From positions 1 to 64,000 of the forward strand of contig CAMCYF010000007.1 in assembly GCA_945883825.1 (NCBI GenBank): a DNA stretch of 64,000 bases, read 5' to 3'. Below are positions 47,867 through 57,534 of the stretch, piece by piece. Origin of the DNA: Chitinophaga pinensis (GTDB lineage Bacteria; Bacteroidota; Bacteroidia; Flavobacteriales_D; Crocinitomicaceae). Numbering within the stretch: the first letter of the stretch is position 1; the number at the start of each line of letters is the position of its first letter. A program made the translations under genes and the position numbers. Below the pieces are notes generated by a model. It was given only the letters and a program-made list of their open reading frames with translations, had not been told where the DNA came from and searched no databases.

Positions 47867-49186
47867 TTAATCAAGTTTTCTTTTTCTGAACCAACGGTCA
47901 AAAAATGGAGGCGAAAGAATTATTCCAAAATTCATAGCAAAATACTTTTCAGCTAATGAAGTGCTAATTGAATCTGTATTTTTTCCAAATGTAAAACCTA
48001 TATTTAATGATGATAAAGACTGTTGCACCAATATTGGAAGGCCAAAACCAAAAGTAAGTCCACTAATATTAATACTTTTATCTATAACGCTAGAAATGGA
48101 ATTTTGTTGCTGAAAATATCCAATTCTATACTGAACTTTTTCTAAAAATTTTAAATTAGTGCTATTCTCAAAAAGTTTTGTTTCAGGAATAAATTGAATT
48201 CCAAAACCCAAATGACTCATTATTTTTTTTGAATCTAGCAAAGTCATACTTGAACTTGAATAAGAACCAACAAGCATAATACTCGGATGTAATTGACGCA
48301 TATTTCTTTGCCAATTAGGTAAATTTAGAGTATAAGAAAACCCTGCCTTCGTACTTGAACTCACCATTGATGCTGAACTTACAGAATATGAAATTGTATC
48401 ATAAGCAATTGTACCACTTAGTAATTTAGCATAAAAAATTTCGTCCTTCAATGATAGTCTTTGGAGTAATAAATTTGGAGTATAAACTGCACTTAGCATT
48501 AGATTATGTCTTTTTGAGAAGTTACGATTAAATGAAACTCCAAAATCAACATTTATTGCGCTTAGTTTAATCGTAGAATTGGAAATGCCAGATGGATAAT
48601 CAGAACTAGTAGAAAACATTTTTGATATACGGGAATTTGTAACAGATCCAAAAATTGATTCAGCATTAACTCCAAATGCTAACTTACTTTTTTGCTTATT
48701 TATAACTCGGATTGATGTTCCTAAAAAAAATGTGCGAATCCCTCCAGTTCCTTGATACTTATTAGTTAATGAATTTAATGAATCATACTCTGTAATCTCA
48801 TAACCTCTACTAGAATATGGTTTTATTCCAAAAGCTAAGCCAATAATTTTACTTAATTTAAAGCCCATTGCAAAATGATCGGGCATTACTGCAACTTGTG
48901 AATTTGTATTCTTTAACTCAGAAAATTGTGATCTACGAAAATCTATTCCAAGTGAAACAAGCGTATTTCCTGAGCTCAAAGATGCGTATGAAGCAGGATT
49001 AAAAATATTTAATTGACTTGAATCAAAATAAGAAATAGTATTTTGACCCAGCGCATTGTATATGGCATTACTTCCAAAAGACTGTTCGCCAATACCATAG
49101 TATGACAAAGGATTATTTGTTATTGATTGCGTAAAAACATTAATATTCGCAAAAAGGATAACTAAAAGACAAATTGTTTTATACAT
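47867..49186 (-). CDS. Outer-membrane beta-barrel protein
   Basis: 439 residues with a signal peptide (about 1-20) and a series of amphipathic strands ending in a charged tail (FFDRWFRKRKLD). The opening (NNPLSYYGIGEQSFGSNAIYNALGQ, with NPASYASL later) resembles the plug-and-barrel start of FadL/PorV-like Bacteroidota porins. It overlaps the coaX stop by eight bases. Transport of small hydrophobic molecules is possible but not shown. Confidence 0.78.
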   Translation of the reverse strand: MYKTICLLVILFANINVFTQSITNNPLSYYGIGEQSFGSNAIYNALGQNTISYFDSSQLNIFNPASYASLSSGNTLVSLGIDFRRSQFSELKNTNSQVAVMPDHFAMGFKLSKIIGLAFGIKPYSSRGYEITEYDSLNSLTNKYQGTGGIRTFFLGTSIRVINKQKSKLAFGVNAESIFGSVTNSRISKMFSTSSDYPSGISNSTIKLSAINVDFGVSFNRNFSKRHNLMLSAVYTPNLLLQRLSLKDEIFYAKLLSGTIAYDTISYSVSSASMVSSSTKAGFSYTLNLPNWQRNMRQLHPSIMLVGSYSSSSMTLLDSKKIMSHLGFGIQFIPETKLFENSTNLKFLEKVQYRIGYFQQQNSISSVIDKSINISGLTFGFGLPILVQQSLSSLNIGFTFGKNTDSISTSLAEKYFAMNFGIILSPPFFDRWFRKRKLD

Positions 49187-49898
49187 TTAACAGATAAATT
49201 TCAAGTATTCCTTTTAATGTTAAAATTTCGTCTGCAAAGATGTTGTTTTTTTGCGCCAAATCAAAATAATGTGCATCTCCACCCGTAATATAAATACTTA
49301 AATCTTGATATTTTTCTCTATATTTTGAAATTAGTCCCTTAATTTCAGATTCAATTCCATTTTGTACACCAGATTGCATAGAACTTCCAGTAGAATTTCC
49401 AATGAGATTTACTTTTTCAGAAATTTCTATAAGCGGTAATTTATCTGTAAATAAATTAAGTGCTTTGAAGCGAAGTTTTAAGCCAGGAGAAATTGATCCT
49501 CCTTCATACTCATTTTTGTCATTTAAGAAATCAAATTTTATACATGTACCAATATCAATTATCAACCTATTAGTAAACTGATTTGTTTTAGAAATGGCAG
49601 CAACATTACAAATCCGATCAATACCGAGAGTCGAAGGAGTCAAGTAATTTATTTTAAATGGAAGTTTTACTTGATGACTTACCAAAAAAACAGGATTTTG
49701 AACGTTTTTTAAATCTTCCTTAAAATTAGAATTTAAAACAGAGGATAGTGCTATTGGGACATGGGGCTCTAGCTCTTGTTTTAATAATGCTAAACTATTA
49801 AATGAGCTCATGGAAACAATTTCTCCCTTTATACAAACTCCAAGTTTTATAAGAGAATTACCTGCATCAATTATATAGAGATCAATTTTAGAGTTCAT
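49179..49898 (-). CDS. coaX: Type III pantothenate kinase
   Basis: 239 residues, an ASKHA-fold kinase. Motifs DAGNSLIKLG at the N-terminus and DIGTCIKFDFL near residue 116 hold the phosphate and metal sites, and GGSISPGLKLR follows near residue 131. It phosphorylates pantothenate in the first step of coenzyme A synthesis. It heads an operon with outer-membrane and LPS-export genes, an arrangement common in the phylum. Confidence 0.93.
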   Translation of the reverse strand: MNSKIDLYIIDAGNSLIKLGVCIKGEIVSMSSFNSLALLKQELEPHVPIALSSVLNSNFKEDLKNVQNPVFLVSHQVKLPFKINYLTPSTLGIDRICNVAAISKTNQFTNRLIIDIGTCIKFDFLNDKNEYEGGSISPGLKLRFKALNLFTDKLPLIEISEKVNLIGNSTGSSMQSGVQNGIESEIKGLISKYREKYQDLSIYITGGDAHYFDLAQKNNIFADEILTLKGILEIYLLNV

Positions 49899-49904
49899 TT
49901 ACAG

Positions 49905-49937
49905 CAAAGATACATTCCCTTTTTTAAGAATTTTCAA
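49905..49937 (-). promoter_or_regulatory. Promoter of the coaX-lptC operon
   Basis: On the minus strand TTG at 49937-49935, 22 bases, then TATCTTTG at 49912-49905. The space to the coaX ATG is 6 bases, so the transcript would be nearly leaderless. Confidence 0.6.
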
Positions 49938-49968
49938 TTTGAATATGATATTTAAAAGAAAAAAATGT

Positions 49969-49976
49969 TAAATTTG
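49969..49976 (+). promoter_or_regulatory. -7 element of tRNA-Phe
   Basis: TAAATTTG, with a predicted start about 8-10 bases before the mature tRNA 5' end. The region between it and the coaX promoter is a compact divergent control zone. Confidence 0.55.
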
Positions 49977-49991
49977 CACCCACTAACGGCT

Positions 49992-50064
49992 GGTACCTTA
50001 GCTCAGTTGGTAGAGCAAAGGACTGAAAATCCTTGTGTCCCTGGTTCGATTCCTGGAGGTACCA
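49992..50064 (+). tRNA. tRNA-Phe (anticodon GAA)
   Basis: 73 bases with a 7-bp acceptor stem (GGTACCT with AGGTACC), D arm, anticodon loop CTGAAAA (GAA), T arm CCTGG-TTCGATT-CCTGG and discriminator A. CCA is not encoded. A terminator-like hairpin follows. Confidence 0.97.
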
Positions 50065-50068
50065 CAAT

Positions 50069-50097
50069 AAACCCACTAAGAAATTATTGGGTTTTTT
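50069..50097 (+). terminator. Terminator after tRNA-Phe
   Basis: AAACCCA pairs with TGGGTTT around a partly paired inner region, followed by a T-rich run. It lies 5 bases after the tRNA. Confidence 0.72.
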
Positions 50098-50233
50098 ATT
50101 TTTTTGTAAAGTCAAACTATTTAGAATTTAATTACAGGTTGATTAAAAAAATCACATTGAATTATTAAATTTATTGATTATTCAAAAAAAAAGTTGACCT
50201 TTAAACCTCTTAGATTAATTAAAACCTATTACT

Positions 50234-50845
50234 ATGAAAAATTTACTTTTTTTACTTTCAATGGTTATACTAAACACTTCATTCGGACAAACCGCACAAG
50301 AGTTCTTTGATCGTGGTTTTGCTAAATCCAATTTAGGAGACTATTCTGGTGCAATAGTAGATTACAACAAAGCTATTGACAAAAATAATACTGAAGCAGA
50401 TTATTATAACTATAGGGGACTTGCAAAAAGTTATTTAAAAGATTACACTGCAGCTATAAAAGATTATAATAAAACGATTGAGTTAGATCCTAATAATTTG
50501 AAAGCCTATAATAATAGAGGTAATATTATGAGAAATTTAGAAGACTATAGAGGAGCAATAGCAGATTACACTAAAGTTATTGATAAAAATAGTAATGATG
50601 CAATTATGCAAGACTCATATAATAATAGAGGGCTTGCAAACATATATTTAAAAGAATATACCAGTGCAATCGAAGATTACAACAAAGCTATTGAGCTAGA
50701 TCCTTATGATGCAAGAGTTTTTACTAATCGGGGTGATGCCAAACAATATCAAGGTAAAATCACTGATGCTTGCATGGATTGGAAAAAAGCACAAGAATTA
50801 GGTGATCCTAATAATGATGAAAAGATAAAAAACTTATGTGAATAG
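50234..50845 (+). CDS. Secreted TPR-repeat protein
   Basis: 203 residues with a signal peptide (about 1-18). Roughly five tetratricopeptide repeats follow, each of the type DYSGAIVDYNKAIDKN and YNYRGLAKSYLKD, from about residue 22 to 190, ending in a short helix (LCE). TPR superhelices bind peptides; here probably a periplasmic scaffold. The repeat spacing is regular (34 residues) except for one unit with three extra residues. Partner unknown. Confidence 0.85.
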   Translation: MKNLLFLLSMVILNTSFGQTAQEFFDRGFAKSNLGDYSGAIVDYNKAIDKNNTEADYYNYRGLAKSYLKDYTAAIKDYNKTIELDPNNLKAYNNRGNIMRNLEDYRGAIADYTKVIDKNSNDAIMQDSYNNRGLANIYLKEYTSAIEDYNKAIELDPYDARVFTNRGDAKQYQGKITDACMDWKKAQELGDPNNDEKIKNLCE

Positions 50846-50861
50846 CTAAATAGTTTTTTTA

Positions 50862-53459
50862 TTACCTCAATAAATTAATGTGACCAGAAATAATTTTAAA
50901 TCTGTCAATTTCTGGATTTTTGTATTTGATAGTATAGGTATAAACTCCTTCTTTGCATATTTTATTATCAAAAGAACCATCCCAAGGTTTCAAATGGTTT
51001 TTAGATACGAAAATTATTTCTCCCCATCGATTGTAAATTGTTAACTCGTAATTAGCAGGATCAAAACCTGAGGTAAATATTGGCAAAAAGGAATTATTGA
51101 ATTCATCTCCATCTGGTGTAAAACAATTTGGAACATAATAGATATCATCGCCTTTAATTTGAATTAATTTTTCTGTAGAATCCAAACATCCATATATAGA
51201 GCTAACTATCAATTTAATTAGATAGTCTCCTTCTGTAAAAGGATAAGAATAATCAATCGTATTTAAATTATTTTCTAATTGAATATCATCGCCGAAATCC
51301 CAGAAATTAGAGACACCACCACTGCTAGTATTCGTAATTGCAATAGTAGGATCATCACTAGTCAATAAAGTACGATCTACACTAAATTCTGCTATTGGAT
51401 TTGGGTGAACAATTACCGTCGATTCAACTGTATCAGAACAAGAATAAATATTTAAGCCAATCACTTCATAAGTTGATGTTTGACTAGGAGAAACTAAATT
51501 TTGATTTGAACTACTATTAGAAACGACTGGGGAAATGCCCCATTGATAAATAGTTGCTCCACTAACGTTAATCTGAACGCTTTTTCCAGAACACATTTCT
51601 TGTTCAGGAGTAATCAATAAAACAGGCTTTGGATTTACTGTTATTGTTACTGGCTCTGAACCAATGCAACCATCAGCTAGTGTTGTTGATGTAACTGTGT
51701 AAACAATATTTTGTGGTACAAAACTTAAATTTATAAGTGTATTATCAATAGTTGAACTTAAAATTGGTAGTATACTAGCATCATTTATATTTGGATTGGC
51801 AGCAGCTACCCATGAAAAAGTACTTGGGATATTTGATGTTAGAGGAAAATTTAATGGTGTTTCAGAACAAATAACTCCGTTTAAAGGACTTGTTAGTATT
51901 GGGCTTGCATTAACTGTTACTGTTACTGCTTGTGCTTGTCCAACACAAGCATCAGCTGTTGTTATTGGTGTAATTGTATAAATAACATTTTGATTTGGGG
52001 TAGTTGTATTAATAAGTGTATTATTAATGGTGGGACTTACCGTTGGAGTTGTTGTTTCTCCAATTATAGTAGCGCTAGAAGCTGCTAACCAAGAATAAGT
52101 ACTCGGTAGATTTGATGTCAAAGCAAAATTTAAGGTTTCGCCAGAGCAAATTACTTCTGTAGAAGGACTGGTCATAGTTGGAGTAGGATTTACAGAAATA
52201 GAAACTGTTTGTGGTAATCCTAAACAAGCCCCAGGATTTGATGAAGGTGTAACAGTATAATCAACAGTTTGGGTGCTTGAGGTAGAATTAATAAGTGTAT
52301 TATTGATTGAAGGATTTGTGATTGCTGATATCGTACTTGCTCCAGTAACATCAGGATTTATCGCAGCCACCCAAGAAAATGCACTTGGTATATTGCATGT
52401 TAATGGAAAATTTAAGGGTGTTCCTGAGCAAACAGCACCTAAAGCAGGACTTGTTATCGTTGGAATTGGATTAATTGTAACAGAAATTTGATCTGTTGTG
52501 GGACAAGCACCAAAATTTGTAAGTAAGGTAGTAGAAACAGTATAAATATAGGTAACTGTTGAATTCGTTGAATTTGTTAGTGTTAAAGTAGGATTAGAAT
52601 CAGAAGTTGAACTCAAACCCAATGCAGGCGACCATGAATAAGAATAGAGTGGATTAGTCGCGACACCAATATTCAAAGGAACATCACTACAAGTTGACCC
52701 ATTAACTGGTCCAGCATCTGAAATTGCCTGCTCAGTATAAATAATAGCGTTTTTAATTGATTGTTGATCGCACCCACCTCCAGTGGAAGAAGTAAAACCC
52801 ATATAACCTGTAAAATTAGTTACAAAAGTTGCAGTTAAATAAAGTGTATTGTTTAAGTACAGGCTAATTAGACCATTAACATATGTTATTTTAACGCTTT
52901 GATAAGCTGAATTTCTAATAAAATTTAGACTTCCATTGATGTTGGTTAATTTAACCATTGCTGGAGCGCATTCTTCATATCCTATACCCGAAAAAATTTG
53001 CAACTCTGGATTAGCACCACAACCATTTTCGTATGTATCCAAAACAACCTTTAAGCCATTTGCCGTTTGTGGAATTCCTATTCCTCCACCATTAACAAAT
53101 CCAGCAGGAGGAACATCTATAAAGCAAAAAGCAAGTCCGTCAGCAATTCCAAAAGGACAAGAACCCGGACCACCCCAAAGCCTGTAATCAAACTCTACTG
53201 TCCATTTTGAACACGATGAAAGATTAATTGGATTAGTATAAAAAACTCCCCCGCTTTGGGTTTGTAAAACATTGGTTAAAATAAGCTCATCACTAAAGGC
53301 ATCAGCATCACCGGGAGTATCTCCAACAAATGCATTTCCAGTTAAATTCCAACCTGTAGTATTTAATGGATTTCCTGTTAGTTGACCAAAAACATAATTC
53401 TGAGCATATTCATATTGTGAAATTAAAATGAATAAAATGAATAAAATAATTCGGAACAT
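50862..53459 (-). CDS. T9SS-exported lectin-like adhesin (type B, gliding-motility tail)
   Basis: 865 residues. Signal peptide about 1-19, then an L-type-lectin-like domain (about 20-245: FGQLTGNPLNTTGWNLTGNA, SDELILTN, IADGLAFCF, VVLDTYENG). Next come three 93-residue PKD-like repeats (TITSPALGAVCSG type), a PKD domain (ISNFWDFGDD region near 720) and the gliding-motility C-terminal domain (CFTPDGDEFNNSFLP, YNRWGEIIF) that directs type B export. Probably a surface adhesin that binds sugars. It faces the TPR gene tail-to-tail, 16 bases apart. Confidence 0.9.
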   Translation of the reverse strand: MFRIILFILFILISQYEYAQNYVFGQLTGNPLNTTGWNLTGNAFVGDTPGDADAFSDELILTNVLQTQSGGVFYTNPINLSSCSKWTVEFDYRLWGGPGSCPFGIADGLAFCFIDVPPAGFVNGGGIGIPQTANGLKVVLDTYENGCGANPELQIFSGIGYEECAPAMVKLTNINGSLNFIRNSAYQSVKITYVNGLISLYLNNTLYLTATFVTNFTGYMGFTSSTGGGCDQQSIKNAIIYTEQAISDAGPVNGSTCSDVPLNIGVATNPLYSYSWSPALGLSSTSDSNPTLTLTNSTNSTVTYIYTVSTTLLTNFGACPTTDQISVTINPIPTITSPALGAVCSGTPLNFPLTCNIPSAFSWVAAINPDVTGASTISAITNPSINNTLINSTSSTQTVDYTVTPSSNPGACLGLPQTVSISVNPTPTMTSPSTEVICSGETLNFALTSNLPSTYSWLAASSATIIGETTTPTVSPTINNTLINTTTPNQNVIYTITPITTADACVGQAQAVTVTVNASPILTSPLNGVICSETPLNFPLTSNIPSTFSWVAAANPNINDASILPILSSTIDNTLINLSFVPQNIVYTVTSTTLADGCIGSEPVTITVNPKPVLLITPEQEMCSGKSVQINVSGATIYQWGISPVVSNSSSNQNLVSPSQTSTYEVIGLNIYSCSDTVESTVIVHPNPIAEFSVDRTLLTSDDPTIAITNTSSGGVSNFWDFGDDIQLENNLNTIDYSYPFTEGDYLIKLIVSSIYGCLDSTEKLIQIKGDDIYYVPNCFTPDGDEFNNSFLPIFTSGFDPANYELTIYNRWGEIIFVSKNHLKPWDGSFDNKICKEGVYTYTIKYKNPEIDRFKIISGHINLLR
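51640..52490 (-). repeat. Three internal PKD-like repeats (about 280 bases each)
   Basis: The adhesin gene holds three direct repeats of about 93 codons each, all with SP...VCSG/ICSG near their start, LTSNIPSTFSW or a close variant in the middle and INNTLIN before a closing strand. Bounds are estimated to about 20 bases. Some stretches are also close at the DNA level, such as AATAAGTGTATTATT read on the plus strand. Confidence 0.75.
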
Positions 53460-53552
53460 GAACTATAAATTAAATATATTTTTAAGACGTAATTAACAAC
53501 TTAAAGTTGCTAAAATTAGTTATTTTTTTTTAAATTTATAAATTACTTAGTG

Positions 53553-53560
53553 TAACTTTG
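53553..53560 (+). promoter_or_regulatory. -7 element of the zwf-pgl-edd operon
   Basis: TAACTTTG, 32 bases before the zwf ATG, in the divergent space shared with the adhesin gene. No -33 match at 19 bases. Confidence 0.5.
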
Positions 53561-53592
53561 ACACATTAAACTATCTTTTTCATTTAATTGAC

Positions 53593-55074
53593 ATGACAAA
53601 AAAAAATCGCCATACAGAAGAATTCACTCCCTTTAACCTAGTTGTTTTTGGTGGTGATGGCGACTTAGCCTTGCGCAAAATTTATCCTGCATTATTTCAC
53701 AGAGACCAAGATGGGCAGTTTTTGACAGATTATAATGTTATTGCAGTAACAAGAAAAAGTATTTCTGAATCAAGTTTTAACGAAAACCTACTAAAATTCC
53801 TCAAGGAAAGTGCAGAAAAAGACACTTCAGAGAATGACATTACCATTTTTTCTAAAAAAGTGCAATTAATACAAGTAGCAGAAGCGAATGAAGCTGCATA
53901 TTTAGAATTAGCGACTTGCCTAAATAAATTCCCTTCTTATCAAAATATTTTTTATTTTTCAACTCCCTCCTCTGCTTTTGGACCAATTGCTGAAACTTTA
54001 AAATCAACTGGTTTAATAAAAAAAAATAGCAAAGTTGTATTAGAAAAACCTTTGGGATACTCCTTGGAATCTTCAAATGAAATCAACATTCAAATCACAA
54101 AAGCATTTTCTGAAAAACAAATTTATCGTATAGATCACTACCTTGGAAAAGAAACTGTCCAAAATTTAATGGTTTTGCGTTTTGCAAATAATTTATTTGA
54201 ACGAGCATGGGATTCAGAACACATCGACAACATCCAAATTACTGTTTCAGAAAGTTTAGGAGTTGAAAAACGTGCTTCTTATTACGATAATAGCGGAGCG
54301 CTATTAGACATGGTTCAAAATCATTTGCTGCAACTACTTTGTTTAGTAGCAATGGAGCCACCACACTTATTGGAAGCTGATGAAGTTCGAAATGAGAAAT
54401 TAAAAGTCTTGAGAGCTCTGCGCCCAATTTCTAAGAAAAATATTGCTAGCCATACAGTTAAAGGTCAATATACTCGCGGTAGTGTTAAAGGAGAACAAGT
54501 TAATTCCTACTTGGAGGATATCGAGGAATACCAATCCAAGACTGAAACTTTTGTAGCAATAAAAGCTTACGTAGATAATTGGAGATGGAAAAATGTACCT
54601 TTCTATATCCGAACTGGTAAAAGAATGGTAAAACGTTATTCTGAAATCGTTATAAATTTCAAGGAAGTTCGTCACAATATATTTCCTTCAAAGGAAAAAT
54701 TAAACAATAATAAACTCATCATTCGCTTGCAACCAGAAGAAAGAATTGAGCTCGTTCAAATGACAAAAGTTCCTGGTCCTGGAGGATATCGCTACAAACC
54801 CATCGCCCTAAAATTAGATTACATTGATTCTTTTAAAGAACGATTTCCAGAAGCTTATGAGCGACTCATTATTGACGTAATTCGAGGAAATCAAACGTTG
54901 TTTATGCGCCAAGATGAACTTCAAGCTGCTTGGTCTTGGATTGAGTCAATAACTTCTAGTTGGAAATCTACTGGTCAAAACAATGTTTTATACGAAGCTG
55001 GTACTTGGGGGCCAGGAGATGATATTTTAGAGGAAAATGATTCATGGATTACAAAATCATGGAGAGATCAATGA
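53593..55074 (+). CDS. zwf: Glucose-6-phosphate dehydrogenase
   Basis: 493 residues. The nucleotide-binding GxxGDL motif reads FGGDGDLALRKIYPALF near residue 22, and the substrate-binding RIDHYLGKE near residue 179 carries the catalytic His. It oxidises glucose 6-phosphate to 6-phosphogluconolactone with NADP+ (or NAD+). Its stop overlaps pgl by ATGA. The N-terminal motif has Gly-Gly-Asp where most relatives have Gly-Ala-Ser/Thr; whether this shifts cofactor choice I cannot tell. Confidence 0.96.
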   Translation: MTKKNRHTEEFTPFNLVVFGGDGDLALRKIYPALFHRDQDGQFLTDYNVIAVTRKSISESSFNENLLKFLKESAEKDTSENDITIFSKKVQLIQVAEANEAAYLELATCLNKFPSYQNIFYFSTPSSAFGPIAETLKSTGLIKKNSKVVLEKPLGYSLESSNEINIQITKAFSEKQIYRIDHYLGKETVQNLMVLRFANNLFERAWDSEHIDNIQITVSESLGVEKRASYYDNSGALLDMVQNHLLQLLCLVAMEPPHLLEADEVRNEKLKVLRALRPISKKNIASHTVKGQYTRGSVKGEQVNSYLEDIEEYQSKTETFVAIKAYVDNWRWKNVPFYIRTGKRMVKRYSEIVINFKEVRHNIFPSKEKLNNNKLIIRLQPEERIELVQMTKVPGPGGYRYKPIALKLDYIDSFKERFPEAYERLIIDVIRGNQTLFMRQDELQAAWSWIESITSSWKSTGQNNVLYEAGTWGPGDDILEENDSWITKSWRDQ

Positions 55075-55727
55075 GACTACATGCTTCAAAAGAAGAGTTA
55101 GAAGATGCTCTTTTACAAGATATCAAGTTCATAATTAGTGAAGACATAACAAAGTTTGGAAAAGCAACAATACTTCTTTCAGGTGGCAGTACACCAAGTG
55201 GATTGTATCGTAAATTAAGTTCAACTCAACTAGATTGGTCTAAAGTAATAGTTGGTTTAGTTGATGAGCGTTTTGTGGAAAATTCAAGCGACTTTTCAAA
55301 TGAAAAATTAGTAAAAACATGCTTTTTGATTAATGAAGCAAAGAATGCAACGTTTATTCCAATGATTTTTAGTGTCGATAACGAAGCGTTAAATTTATTA
55401 AGGACAAATGAAAGTTATACAATTTTTAATGACTCAAGTGTTATCATTTTAGGAATGGGCGAAGATGGACATACTGCATCTCTTTTTCCAAACGACAGTG
55501 ATTCAAATAAAGCAATGGATTCTGAACAGAATATTTTTTTTACAAATTCTCCCTCAAATCCCACAAGAAGAATAACTTGCACTCCAAAATTGCTACTTTC
55601 TTCAAAAAATATTTTCTTAATGCTTACCGGAGAAAATAAAAAAGAAGTACTTTTCAGTGCCGCAAAAAATAAGTTGCCTATTTCACATTTTATTGGGTCT
55701 ATAACTGAAATTTATTATTCGAAATAA
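55071..55727 (+). CDS. pgl: 6-phosphogluconolactonase
   Basis: 218 residues from ATG 55071, the ATGA junction with zwf; a longer frame from 55044 would add nine residues. Family marks are ILLSGGSTPSGLY, VDERFV and GMGEDGHTASLFP. It hydrolyses the lactone made by G6PDH. Length is slightly short for the family but complete. edd follows in 7 bases. Confidence 0.93.
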   Translation: MRLHASKEELEDALLQDIKFIISEDITKFGKATILLSGGSTPSGLYRKLSSTQLDWSKVIVGLVDERFVENSSDFSNEKLVKTCFLINEAKNATFIPMIFSVDNEALNLLRTNESYTIFNDSSVIILGMGEDGHTASLFPNDSDSNKAMDSEQNIFFTNSPSNPTRRITCTPKLLLSSKNIFLMLTGENKKEVLFSAAKNKLPISHFIGSITEIYYSK

Positions 55728-55734
55728 ACCAAAT

Positions 55735-57534
55735 ATGAATCAACGAATTTTAGAAGTTACAAAACGCGTAGAAGAGAGAAGCAAAGCTACTCGAGCTAAT
55801 TATCTTGATCAGATGCAATCTGCCTATTCTGATGGAGTTGCTAGACAAGCGATGCACTGCGGTAATCTTGCACATGCTTTTGCTGCATGCGGAACTACTG
55901 ATAAAAATAATCTTTCTGAAGAAAAAGTTCCAAACATTGGTATCATCACAGCATATAACGACATGCTTTCAGCACATAAAACCTACGAAAATTATCCTGC
56001 TGAACTCAGAGCTTATGCTCAAAAACACAATGCTGTTGCTCAAGTAGCTGGCGCTGTTCCTGCTATGTGTGATGGAGTAACACAGGGTCAGCCTGGCATG
56101 GAATTATCTTTGTTTAGCAGAGATGTAATAGCACTTTCTACTGCAATTGGGCTTTCTCACAACATGTTTGATGCGGTTTTATGCATGGGAATTTGTGACA
56201 AAATTGTGCCTGGCTTGTTAATGGGTTCACTTAAATTCGGTCATCTTCCGGCTGTTTTTGTACCCGGCGGACCAATGCCAAGTGGTATAAGCAACGAGGA
56301 AAAAGCAAGTATTCGCCAAGCTTTTGCTGAGGGAAAAATTGGAAGAGCCGAATTATTAAAGGGAGAATCTGATTCTTACCATTCTCCGGGAACGTGTACA
56401 TTTTATGGAACTGCCAATAGCAATCAAATGCTAATGGAAATTATGGGCTTGCAACTTCCAGGTTCAAGTTTTGTAAATCCCAGTACTGAATTAAGAGCAT
56501 TATTGAATGAGGAAGCTGTAAAAGTAGCTGCAAATAATAGTCAATTAGGACTTGAGGGCTCACTTTCTAACTTAATAACAGAAAAAGTAATTGTAAACGG
56601 AATTATTGGCTTACTTGCAACTGGTGGATCTACAAATCATACAATACATCTTATAGCAATTGCGCGTGCAGCAGGAATTATAATTAACTGGGCTGATATG
56701 TCAGATTTATCTGATGTTGTTCCTTTAATTACAAGAATGTATCCGAATGGTGCGGCAGATGTTAATCATTTTCATGCTTCTGGAGGAATGGGATTTGTTA
56801 TTCATACACTACTTGAAAATAATTTACTTCATGAGAATGTCCATACAATTCTTGGAAAAGGCTTAAAAAAATATACACAAGAACCAAAAATTGAAAACAA
56901 ACAATTAGTTTGGAAAGAAGGTGCAAAGGAAAGTTTAAATAAATCAATAATTCGTCCGGTTAACGATCCGTTCTCCGAGCACGGGGGAATTAAAATTTTA
57001 CAAGGGAATATTGGAAGAGCTGTAATAAAAACAGCTGCAGTAAGTGAGGATAATTTAGTAATTGAAGCTGAAGCACATGTCTTTTATGAGCAAGAAGACC
57101 TTATTAAAGCATTCAAAAATGGAGAACTTGAGAAAGATTTTATTGCAGTACTTCCTTTTCAAGGACCAAAGCAAAATGGAATGCCCGAATTACATCAACT
57201 AACGCCAACCCTTACAATACTTCAAAAAAAAGGATTTAAAGTCGCCTTGGTAACTGACGGGAGAATGTCTGGCGCCTCAGGAAAAGTACCTGCAGCAATT
57301 CATTTAAGTCCCGAGGCATTTGATGGTGGAATGATTTCTAAAATCAGAACTGGAGATATCCTTCGCTTAAATGCTGTTTCTGGAGAATTAAATTGCATGA
57401 ATGAATCCGAAGTAAATAGTAGAGAAGCTACACAAATCAAAAATGACAATACTATTGGCTTTGGCAGAGAATTGTTCGGAAATCTCAGAGCATTAGTTTC
57501 TGGAAGTGAGGATGGCGCAAGTTTTTTAATTTAA
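55735..57534 (+). CDS. edd: 6-phosphogluconate dehydratase
   Basis: 599 residues, the length of Edd (dihydroxy-acid dehydratase IlvD is shorter, about 560). Three cluster-ligand cysteines are expected in CGNLAHAFAACG, AMCDGVTQGQ and GTCTFYGTANSNQ, and a lysine-containing DGRMSGASGKVPAA lies near the end. It makes KDPG from 6-phosphogluconate, the first step unique to Entner-Doudoroff. Its stop overlaps terC by four bases on the other strand. Confidence 0.95.
   Translation: MNQRILEVTKRVEERSKATRANYLDQMQSAYSDGVARQAMHCGNLAHAFAACGTTDKNNLSEEKVPNIGIITAYNDMLSAHKTYENYPAELRAYAQKHNAVAQVAGAVPAMCDGVTQGQPGMELSLFSRDVIALSTAIGLSHNMFDAVLCMGICDKIVPGLLMGSLKFGHLPAVFVPGGPMPSGISNEEKASIRQAFAEGKIGRAELLKGESDSYHSPGTCTFYGTANSNQMLMEIMGLQLPGSSFVNPSTELRALLNEEAVKVAANNSQLGLEGSLSNLITEKVIVNGIIGLLATGGSTNHTIHLIAIARAAGIIINWADMSDLSDVVPLITRMYPNGAADVNHFHASGGMGFVIHTLLENNLLHENVHTILGKGLKKYTQEPKIENKQLVWKEGAKESLNKSIIRPVNDPFSEHGGIKILQGNIGRAVIKTAAVSEDNLVIEAEAHVFYEQEDLIKAFKNGELEKDFIAVLPFQGPKQNGMPELHQLTPTLTILQKKGFKVALVTDGRMSGASGKVPAAIHLSPEAFDGGMISKIRTGDILRLNAVSGELNCMNESEVNSREATQIKNDNTIGFGRELFGNLRALVSGSEDGASFLI

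Noticed and set aside
55044-55070. Upstream start of pgl
   Set aside because: It lies in zwf's frame overlap; ATGA at 55071 is the usual coupled start, although the earlier one cannot be excluded.
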